Of a stretch of DNA of 5,265 bases, positions 1-5,265 are shown in pieces. Numbering within the stretch: the stretch's first letter is position 1; every line of letters starts with the position of its first letter. The stretch comes from Opitutus sp. GAS368 (GTDB lineage Bacteria > Verrucomicrobiota > Verrucomicrobiae > Opitutales > UBA953). The notes under the pieces were generated by a model. It saw nothing but the letters and a program-made list of their open reading frames with translations, was not told the DNA's origin and did no database searches. The position numbers were made by a program, and so were the translations under genes. The stretch is taken from positions 1-5,265 of the forward strand of contig CALQQQ010000101.1 of NCBI GenBank assembly GCA_943332745.1. The letters are read 5' to 3'.

Positions 1-535
1 TCAGCTGACGGCGGACGGACTCATTCTCGTCGACGAACAGGACGAGGATATGGAAATGGGGCTTCGGGAAACGGACGCCGGTGGAACCGCGGAACTCCGT
101 ACGCAGGTCGTTAAGCTTGGTGAACAGGTGCTTGAGACACTCCACCTGCACCATCGAGCGAGGGAAGCCATCGACGATGGCGCCGCTGACATATTCGTCG
201 GCGAGCAACTTGCGGAACAGAATCTCTACCACTTCGCGGTCGCCGACGAGCATCCCGGCGTCGATGCGCTTCTTGGCTTCGGGGCTCGAAAGCAGGTCAC
301 TGACCACGATCGGGTCGGCGGCGTAGTCGCGATACTGGAGGATGAACGCCGTGTTCGTGCCCTTGCCGGCACCCGGAGCACCGTTGAGCCAGAAAATCTC
401 GCGCGGGAAAGCTAACTTCTCACGACCGATTTCCCGTTCCAGACTGGACCAGACCGAATCAAAGATGATCTGGGCGTCCTTGACCTCGAGGTCACTGATA
501 CCGTTGCCGGCGGGTCTGGGCTGAGCGTCGCTCAT
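1..535 (-). CDS. Adenylate-kinase-like nucleoside monophosphate kinase, partial (C-terminus beyond the left edge)
   Basis: This frame stays open to the window edge, giving 178 residues without a stop. The sequence shows a P-loop GAPGAGKGT at residues 52-60, an [11 protein letters not shown] segment at 93-103 matching the 'DAG.LV.DE' stretch of adenylate kinase, and VDGFPRS at 121-127 followed by Gln130. The last two correspond to the AMP-contacting Arg88 and Gln92 of E. coli Adk. The family phosphorylates NMPs with ATP in the cytoplasm. Several things are odd. About 50 residues precede the P-loop, where Adk has almost none. The usual TGD..R AMP-binding motif reads VSDLLSS (78-84), so its Thr and Arg are not evident. 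About 17 extra residues lie between the DGFPR helix and the next strand ([10 protein letters not shown], 161-170). The ATG at 535 is the first possible start because an in-frame TAA sits at 548-550; no good Shine-Dalgarno is seen. NMP kinase family membership is firm; AMP as the substrate is not certain. Confidence 0.85.
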   Translation of the reverse strand, partial: MSDAQPRPAGNGISDLEVKDAQIIFDSVWSSLEREIGREKLAFPREIFWLNGAPGAGKGTNTAFILQYRDYAADPIVVSDLLSSPEAKKRIDAGMLVGDREVVEILFRKLLADEYVSGAIVDGFPRSMVQVECLKHLFTKLNDLRTEFRGSTGVRFPKPHFHILVLFVDENESVRRQL

Positions 536-581
536 GAAGTTAAGGGATTAGGACTAAAACACCCCGTCGAACCTGCGAGGC

Positions 582-598
582 AAAAAGGCGTCAAGCCT
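582..598 (-). terminator. Weak candidate intrinsic terminator after the secreted-protein gene
   Basis: Read on the minus strand, AGGC (598-595), a five-base loop TTGAC and GCCT (589-586) can form a four-pair stem. A run of T follows (586-582, the first T being part of the stem). It begins 17 bases after the stop codon of the 616-1494 gene, a normal place for a terminator. The stem is short, so it may be only partly efficient or a chance match. The rest of the 80-bp gap between the secreted-protein gene and the kinase shows no convincing promoter. Confidence 0.25.
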
Positions 599-615
599 GC
601 TCCAATTTCTGGCAA

Positions 616-1494
616 TTACTTCCGGACGCCCTTGTTTTGGACATCATCCGAGCCCGGCTTCACCACCGGCAAACCAGGGTCGCTCGAGCGATTACGCCGG
701 AACTGGTAGCGATTGATGTCCTGCATCGAGAGTTGATCGACCGTCTTGGGGTCGGGATTGAGACGTCCCTGCCAGTTGGACTTCACGCCGGCGTATTTCG
801 GGTTGGCCTCGACGCCCATGCGCTCCTCCCAGTCCTTCACTTCCGCCTTCGTGCCGTTGACCGCAGACTTGATGCGGTCGACGGACTTAACCTCGACCAT
901 ATCTTTCGAACGAACAGAGGCGCCGAGCGTGTCCTTTAATTCAATTTCCGACTTCTTGCGGCCAATCGTATCGTAACGTCCGTGCCAGGTATCAAGCGTG
1001 ACGAGATTATTGCGCGAGTATACCTGCTCCTTGCCGATAGGCGCCATGCCAGTCTCGAAGCGCTCGCCCATAAGCCCGCTGGACTTTGAAACCTTCTTCA
1101 AGGCCGAGTTGAAGTCGACGGCCTCGTTAACGTTCTTACCGACACCTCGCCCTTCAACCGAGAACGGAACCGTGCGGCCATCGGCGGACTTGATTACCTG
1201 CTTCGGCGCGGGCACTGGAACCGCAGGTGAGGCCTGGGTCGTCGATTCGGGCCGAGCGGTACCGATGAAACCAAGCGGACGACCGGATGAAGGGGCCCCA
1301 ACCTTGGACGGCGTACCTTCCAGCGGACGACCATCCGCGTCATAGCGATAGACCTGCGTTCCCTCGATACCCCCTTCAGCCGTAATCACCACGCCAGCCT
1401 TCATCGCACCAGGGGGACGTTCGGCCGCCGCAAGCGACAACGCCGAAAGGACAAGGATAACAGGAATGGAGACGCGGGGTCGCAAGGCCCTCAT
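616..1494 (-). CDS. Secreted or periplasmic protein of unknown function, 292 aa
   Basis: I do not recognise a family. The N-terminus is a standard Sec signal peptide: basic MRALRPR, a hydrophobic core at about residues 8-22 (VSIPVILVLSALSLA) and an Ala-rich cleavage site, probably after Ala24. There is no cysteine anywhere, so it is neither a lipoprotein nor disulfide-bonded. Residues 45-110 are rich in Pro, Gly and Ser and contain related short units (DGRPLEG, SGRPLGF, DGRTVPF), which look like a flexible linker or stalk. Residues 115-265 are hydrophilic and highly charged, with a distinctive stretch NLVTLDTWHGRYDTIGRKKS at 163-182. The C-terminal 30 residues are polar and probably disordered. 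The ATG at 1494 is chosen because it gives the signal peptide and has GAGG eight bases upstream; the frame is open further upstream but only inside glgP. It starts 34 bp after glgP and is probably co-transcribed with it. The mature protein would act outside the cytoplasm, unlike its neighbours. Confidence 0.8.
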   Translation of the reverse strand: MRALRPRVSIPVILVLSALSLAAAERPPGAMKAGVVITAEGGIEGTQVYRYDADGRPLEGTPSKVGAPSSGRPLGFIGTARPESTTQASPAVPVPAPKQVIKSADGRTVPFSVEGRGVGKNVNEAVDFNSALKKVSKSSGLMGERFETGMAPIGKEQVYSRNNLVTLDTWHGRYDTIGRKKSEIELKDTLGASVRSKDMVEVKSVDRIKSAVNGTKAEVKDWEERMGVEANPKYAGVKSNWQGRLNPDPKTVDQLSMQDINRYQFRRNRSSDPGLPVVKPGSDDVQNKGVRK

Positions 1495-1502
1495 CTTGGG
1501 GA

Positions 1503-1506
1503 CCTC
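1503..1506 (-). promoter_or_regulatory. Ribosome binding site of the secreted-protein gene
   Basis: GAGG lies eight bases before the ATG at 1494, inside the 34-bp gap that follows the glgP stop. It decides the start of the secreted protein against longer in-frame extensions that would overlap glgP by hundreds of bases. A second GAGG-like stretch lies further upstream at 1515-1518. No promoter or terminator is visible in this gap, which supports read-through from glgP. Confidence 0.55.
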
Positions 1507-1528
1507 GGCGACCAACCTCAACCCCTTC

Positions 1529-4069
1529 TTAGCGGGGAATGGGGTGCGGTTTGGTCTTCCAGATGAGCTTGGCGTAGTCGCCGATCGAGCGATCGGACGA
1601 GAACTTGGCGCAGCGGGCGACGTTCCGGATGGCCATAGCGGCCCAGCGGCGACGGTCCAAGAAGGCCTTCTCGGCCTTGGACTGGGCGTCCACGTAGCTA
1701 CGGAAGTCGGCCAGCACGAGATAGGGGTCGCCGCCCTCCAGGAGCGAATCGACCACCGGCGAGAGCACTCCGGCCTCTTCGGGCGTGAAGGTGTCGGAGC
1801 GCAGCCAATCGAGCAGCGCCGAGAGTTCCGGGTCGGCGGCGAGGATCGCGTGTGGATCATAACCGTCAGCCCAGAGCTGCTCGACCGCTTCGACCTGTAG
1901 GCCAAAGATGAAGATATTCTCAGCCCCGACTTCTTCGGCGATCTCGACGTTGGCGCCGTCGAGCGTGCCGATGGTGACCGCGCCATTGAGGGCGAGCTTC
2001 ATGTTGCCAGTGCCCGAGGCTTCCTTGCCTGCGGTCGAAATCTGCTCGGAGAGGTCGGCAGCTGGGATGATACGCTCGGCGAGCGAGACGCGGTAGTCCG
2101 GCAAGAAGACCACCTTGAGTAGTCCGCGGACGCGCTCATCGGAGTTAATGACGGCGGCAACGCGGTTGATTGCGTGAATGATGTGCTTCGCGAGGGCATA
2201 ACCCGGGGCAGCCTTGGCGCCGAAGATGCAGACGCGCGGCGTAAACTGACCATTAGGCTCGTTAAGGATGCGGCGGTACAGGTGCAGGATATGCAGCAGG
2301 TTCAAGTGCTGGCGCTTGTACTCGTGGAGGCGCTTGATTTGGACGTCGAAGAGCGCGTCGGGCGAGACTTCCACGCCGACGAGTTCCTTGATACGGGCGG
2401 CCAGGCGGACCTTGTTCGCGCGCTTGATCGCGAGGAAACGGTCCTGGAACGCCGGGCGATCAGCCAAGGCGTCGAGCTTTCGAAGGCGGCCAAGGTCGGC
2501 CTCCCAACCCTTGCCGGCAACTTCGTCGCACAGGGCACCGAGCTCGGGATTACAGCCACGAACCCAGCGGCGCGGCGTGACGCCGTTGGTAACGTTGACG
2601 AACTTCCCCTTCCAGAGCTCATTGAAGCCCGGGAACAGATTCGCGCGGATGAGGCGGGTGTGCAGTTCAGCGACGCCGTTGACGTGGTGCGAACCGACCA
2701 CGGCGAGATGGGCCATGCGGATACGCTTCGGGAAGCCTTCCTGGATGATGGAAAGATCCGTCTTACGGTTATCATCGCCCGGCCAGCGCTTCTCGACGTC
2801 CACGAGGTGGCGACGATTGATCTCGTAGATGATCTCGAGGTGACGCGGCAGGACCTTCTCAAAGAGCGGCACAGACCAGGTCTCGAGGGCTTCCGGCAGC
2901 AAAGTATGATTGGTATAACTGAAGACCTGAGAGCACAGGCCCCAGGCTTCATCCCAGGTCAGGCGCTCGACATCGACCAGCAGGCGCATCAGTTCGGCGA
3001 CGGCGATGGAAGGATGCGTGTCATTGAGCTGCACAGCGGCCTTGGCCGGCAGGTTATTGAAGTTGGCGTTGGTACGGCGATGGCGGCGCAGGATGTCCTG
3101 CAGGGAGCAGGAAACGAAGAAGATCTGCTGGACGAGGCGGAGCTCCTTACCGCTCTCGGTACTATCGTTCGGGTAGAGGACCTTCGAAACAATCTCGCTC
3201 GAGTCGCGCTCGTGCACGGCCTCGACGTAACCACCGCGGTCGAAAGCGCGAAAGTCGAATTCGGAAGCGGCCTTGGATTCCCAGAGGCGGAGGAAGTTGA
3301 CACTGCTACCCGCGAAGCCGGCAATCGGAATATCCCAAGGCATACCGAGGAGATTACGGGTCTCGACGAGTTCGGCGCAGTGGTTGCCTCGATCGTCGGT
3401 GCTGTGCTTCACGCGTCCGTAGAGCGGTACGCTGACGCGATAGTTCGGGCGACGGATCAGCCAGGGGTTGTTGTTAGCGAGCCAGTTGTCGGCGACTTCG
3501 ACCTGGCGCCCCTGCGCGAAGGTCTGACGGAAGAGACCGAACTCATAATGGATACCGTAGCCGACGGCCGGGATATCCATCGTGGCGAGGGAATCGAGGA
3601 AGCAGGCAGCAAGGCGACCCAAGCCGCCATTACCGAGGCCCATGTCAGCTTCTTCGTCGGCGACGGTTTCAAGGTCTTGACCGAGATCGGCCAAGGCCGC
3701 CGTGGCGACGTCGCGGAGCTGCAGGTTGACGAGGTTATTGGTCAGCACACGGCCCATCAAGTATTCAAGGGAGAGATAGTAGACGCGGCGGACGTTCTTG
3801 CTGGCGTGCTGGGCCTGCGTGTCGATGTAGCGCTCCAGCATCTGATCGCGGGCCGCCATGCAGGTGGCCATCCACCAGTCGTTACGGGTAGCGGTGACGC
3901 GGTCGCGGGCGAAAGTGCTCTTCAGGTGACGAAGGATAGCGTCACGGAAAGCGGCGACCGGCGAGTTGGCGGCGGGCTTCGCCGCCGGCTTCTTGGCCGG
4001 CTTAGGGGCGGGCTTGCGCGTCTTGACCACCTTGGCGGACTTCTTCGCGGGCTTCTTCTGTTTAGGCAT
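1529..4069 (-). CDS. glgP: Glycogen/starch/alpha-glucan phosphorylase
   Basis: This 846-residue protein is a complete GT35-family phosphorylase. It cleaves alpha-1,4-glucan ends with phosphate to give glucose-1-phosphate in the cytoplasm, using pyridoxal phosphate. Visible motifs in order are [18 protein letters not shown] (143-160), [15 protein letters not shown] (346-360), [14 protein letters not shown] (385-398), [10 protein letters not shown] (461-470), [10 protein letters not shown] (493-502), KRLHEYKRQ (579-587) and [15 protein letters not shown] (683-697). Lys691 is the PLP lysine. His388, Lys579, Arg580, Lys585 and Lys691 match rabbit-muscle His377, Lys568, Arg569, Lys574 and Lys680 with a constant offset of 11. 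The N-terminal phosphorylation motif around Ser14 of the muscle enzyme is not seen, so control by that route is unlikely. Residues 1-36 are an added basic tail. The ATG at 4069 is the first possible start because an in-frame TAA lies at 4079-4081; no strong Shine-Dalgarno is seen. It follows the ligase gene by 51 bp. Confidence 0.98.
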   Translation of the reverse strand: MPKQKKPAKKSAKVVKTRKPAPKPAKKPAAKPAANSPVAAFRDAILRHLKSTFARDRVTATRNDWWMATCMAARDQMLERYIDTQAQHASKNVRRVYYLSLEYLMGRVLTNNLVNLQLRDVATAALADLGQDLETVADEEADMGLGNGGLGRLAACFLDSLATMDIPAVGYGIHYEFGLFRQTFAQGRQVEVADNWLANNNPWLIRRPNYRVSVPLYGRVKHSTDDRGNHCAELVETRNLLGMPWDIPIAGFAGSSVNFLRLWESKAASEFDFRAFDRGGYVEAVHERDSSEIVSKVLYPNDSTESGKELRLVQQIFFVSCSLQDILRRHRRTNANFNNLPAKAAVQLNDTHPSIAVAELMRLLVDVERLTWDEAWGLCSQVFSYTNHTLLPEALETWSVPLFEKVLPRHLEIIYEINRRHLVDVEKRWPGDDNRKTDLSIIQEGFPKRIRMAHLAVVGSHHVNGVAELHTRLIRANLFPGFNELWKGKFVNVTNGVTPRRWVRGCNPELGALCDEVAGKGWEADLGRLRKLDALADRPAFQDRFLAIKRANKVRLAARIKELVGVEVSPDALFDVQIKRLHEYKRQHLNLLHILHLYRRILNEPNGQFTPRVCIFGAKAAPGYALAKHIIHAINRVAAVINSDERVRGLLKVVFLPDYRVSLAERIIPAADLSEQISTAGKEASGTGNMKLALNGAVTIGTLDGANVEIAEEVGAENIFIFGLQVEAVEQLWADGYDPHAILAADPELSALLDWLRSDTFTPEEAGVLSPVVDSLLEGGDPYLVLADFRSYVDAQSKAEKAFLDRRRWAAMAIRNVARCAKFSSDRSIGDYAKLIWKTKPHPIPR
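3962..4069 (-). repeat. Imperfect Lys-Pro-Ala repeat coding for the basic N-terminal tail of GlgP
   Basis: The first 36 codons of glgP encode a low-complexity tail built from degenerate KKPA, KPAPKPA and KPAAKPAA units. It has 12 Lys and 1 Arg and no acidic residue. At the DNA level the + strand shows recurring GCGGGCTT, GCCGGCTT and ACTTCTTCGCGGGCTT blocks, so the stretch could arise or change by slippage. The phosphorylase fold begins after it, near [19 protein letters not shown] (36-54). It resembles the disordered tails of histone-H1-like bacterial proteins. A role in binding nucleic acid, polyphosphate or glucan is only inference. Confidence 0.6.
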
Positions 4070-4120
4070 GATCGTCGGTTAGGACAATCGACCATAAGCC
4101 ACAAGCGAGCCAAAACCGCG

Positions 4121-5265
4121 TCAGCCCTGTGCCAGCTCCCGCAACTTGCTCAAATCCAGCTTACCCGTGCCTAAAATCGGGATGACGGGTACTTTCTTGA
4201 ACACCTTGGGAATCCACAGGTTTGCAAGCCCTTCGGCCGCGAGCGCCGTCCGAATCGCCTCGGCATCGACCTCATCAATATGCAACACGACGAGCTGCTC
4301 GCCCTTGGCCGGATCCGCGATACTCGCGACGGCGACCTTGATCTCTGCGGAGTCGATCAGCTTCATCACTTTGCGCAAAGCATCCTCGACGGTGCCGTGC
4401 GGGACCATCTCGCCGCCGATCTTGGAAAAGCGGGAGAGACGTCCGGCCAGATGCAAGAAACCGTCATCATCCATGCGACCGAGGTCACCCGTACGATACC
4501 AGCCATCCGGCGTCATCGCCTTGGCGGACTGCTCGGCATCGAGATAGCCCATGAAGATATTGGCGCCCTTGACTTCCAAGAGACCCACCTGCCCGTTAGG
4601 TAGGACCTCGCCGGTCTCTGGGTCGAGAAAGCGGACAGCGACGCCGATGACGGGGCGGCCGACGGAGCCGCGGACGTTGCCCAGCCAGATACCATCGGGA
4701 CCTTCAGGATCAATCCGGTCGGGTACATTGACGGCAAGCACGGGGCTAGTCTCGGTGATGCCATAGCCTTCCAGGACCGGCGTCTCCAGTTGAGTGGCGA
4801 AAGCGTCCACAAGATCAGCTGGACACTTCTCAGCGCCGACGACGGCCCATTCAAGCGATGCAAAATCGGCGGCGTTTCCGCGACGGAGATAGGGACGCAG
4901 GAAAGTCGGTGTGCCGACGACGACCGTCACCTTCTCTTCCTTGATTGCCTTCACGGCAGCGGAGGAATCCAGCGGTGACGGCAAGGTCACGAGACGCGGC
5001 GAGCGAGAGAGCGAATACCAAAGCCCGATTGTGAAACCGAAACTGTGGAAGACCGGCAGGCTGCTGAGCAGCACCGCGTCGTCCGGCAGGATGTCAGCGT
5101 CGTCGATCTGCCGCAGGTTGGCCAGGATGTTACGGTGAGAGAGACGCACGCCCTTAGGCTGGCCGGAACTACCGCTGGTGAAGAGCAAGGCGGCTTCGTT
5201 GTCGCCGCCATGCTTCGGAAGCCCCATGCACAACAGCGCCCAGGAGGTCGGCAGGAAGCGAATCA
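4121..5265 (-). CDS. AMP-forming long-chain acyl-ACP/acyl-CoA ligase, Aas-like, partial (N-terminus beyond the right edge)
   Basis: The frame is open from the window edge and gives 380 residues of an ANL-superfamily adenylating enzyme. Such enzymes activate a fatty acid with ATP and transfer it to ACP or CoA. Visible motifs, numbered from the first whole codon, are the phosphate-binding LLFTSGSSGQPKG (26-38), LPVFHSFGFTIG (69-80), EGYGITETSP (165-174), GWYRTGDLG (254-262) with its ribose-binding Asp, GRLSRFSKIGGEMVPHG (274-290) as the hinge and start of the C-terminal subdomain, and LGTGKLDLSKL (364-374) with the catalytic Lys at 368. The HSFGFT and SRFSKIGGEMVPHG wording is typical of the ligase half of Aas, which re-acylates lysophospholipids at the inner membrane. 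Whether acyltransferase or transporter-like domains precede it cannot be seen. The TTG/ATG codons at 5233 and 5227 are internal and not starts, because the adenylation domain is already under way there. It is the first of the visible genes in transcription order. Confidence 0.92.
   Translation of the reverse strand, partial: IRFLPTSWALLCMGLPKHGGDNEAALLFTSGSSGQPKGVRLSHRNILANLRQIDDADILPDDAVLLSSLPVFHSFGFTIGLWYSLSRSPRLVTLPSPLDSSAAVKAIKEEKVTVVVGTPTFLRPYLRRGNAADFASLEWAVVGAEKCPADLVDAFATQLETPVLEGYGITETSPVLAVNVPDRIDPEGPDGIWLGNVRGSVGRPVIGVAVRFLDPETGEVLPNGQVGLLEVKGANIFMGYLDAEQSAKAMTPDGWYRTGDLGRMDDDGFLHLAGRLSRFSKIGGEMVPHGTVEDALRKVMKLIDSAEIKVAVASIADPAKGEQLVVLHIDEVDAEAIRTALAAEGLANLWIPKVFKKVPVIPILGTGKLDLSKLRELAQG

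Noticed and set aside
1..192. A 63-codon minus-strand frame at the left edge ending in TGA at 1-3.
   Set aside because: It is a shifted frame within the kinase gene with Ser/Arg-rich low-information translation; the kinase frame continues past the edge, so this is not a frameshift or truncation.
50..415. A + strand open frame of 121 codons near the left edge.
   Set aside because: It is antisense to the NMP kinase, whose P-loop and DGFPR motifs identify the coding strand and frame.
589..594. TTGACG on the minus strand as a -35 box for the kinase gene.
   Set aside because: The hexamer 17 bases downstream is TTCGAC, not a -10 element, and the motif sits in the loop of the terminator-like hairpin.
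1495..1986. Upstream extension of the secreted-protein frame into glgP, making a 456-residue protein.
   Set aside because: The extra 164 residues are Ser/Arg/Pro-rich out-of-frame translation of the glgP C-terminus. The ATG at 1494 has a ribosome binding site and opens a proper signal peptide.
4070..4120. A possible glgP promoter (TTGTGG with TAACCG 17 bases later) in the gap before glgP.
   Set aside because: The -10 candidate matches the consensus at only two positions, so it is no better than chance.
2174..4174. A 666-codon open frame on the + strand opposite glgP.
   Set aside because: It lies in exact codon register with glgP (and with the ligase gene at its end), so it stays open simply because the minus-strand genes avoid TTA, CTA and TCA codons in a GC-rich genome. 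Its translation shows no family motifs and glgP is unmistakable.
4146..4978. Several + strand open frames of 60-130 codons opposite the ligase gene.
   Set aside because: They are antisense shadows; the minus-strand frame carries the full ordered set of ANL-family motifs without interruption.

Overview
The window is a gene-dense, GC-rich bacterial segment in which all four recognisable genes lie on the minus strand. They are read from the right edge towards the left edge, and two of them run off the ends. The gene content is chromosomal and housekeeping-like: an acyl-activating enzyme, glycogen phosphorylase, a secreted protein and a nucleotide kinase. There is no sign of phage, transposon, CRISPR or RNA genes. 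The lysine/proline/alanine tail on the phosphorylase, the Aas-like ligase and an unusual adenylate-kinase-like protein together suggest a Verrucomicrobiota member, perhaps of the Opitutales. That placement is an inference from general style and not from a search.

Layout in transcription order. (1) 5265-4121: the C-terminal part of an AMP-forming long-chain acyl-ACP/acyl-CoA ligase resembling the ligase half of Aas; its N-terminus is outside the window. (2) 4069-1529, after a 51-bp gap: a complete glycogen/starch/alpha-glucan phosphorylase (glgP) with every key catalytic motif and a 36-residue basic tail in front of the enzyme fold. (3) 1494-616, after a 34-bp gap: a 292-residue protein with a signal peptide and no recognised family. 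(4) 535-1, after an 80-bp gap holding a weak terminator-like hairpin: the first 178 residues of a P-loop nucleoside monophosphate kinase related to adenylate kinase, with an N-terminal extension and a changed AMP-binding segment; it is cut by the left edge.

The short same-strand gaps between ligase, glgP and the secreted protein are compatible with one transcript. The kinase could be read from the same transcript or start its own. Functionally, the ligase activates fatty acids for membrane phospholipid, GlgP releases glucose-1-phosphate from storage glucan, and the kinase would balance adenine or other nucleotides. This is a loose energy and lipid neighbourhood and not a known dedicated pathway. 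I found no clear undescribed multi-gene system. The items most worth a second look are the basic tail on GlgP, the atypical NMP-binding segment of the kinase and the orphan secreted protein.
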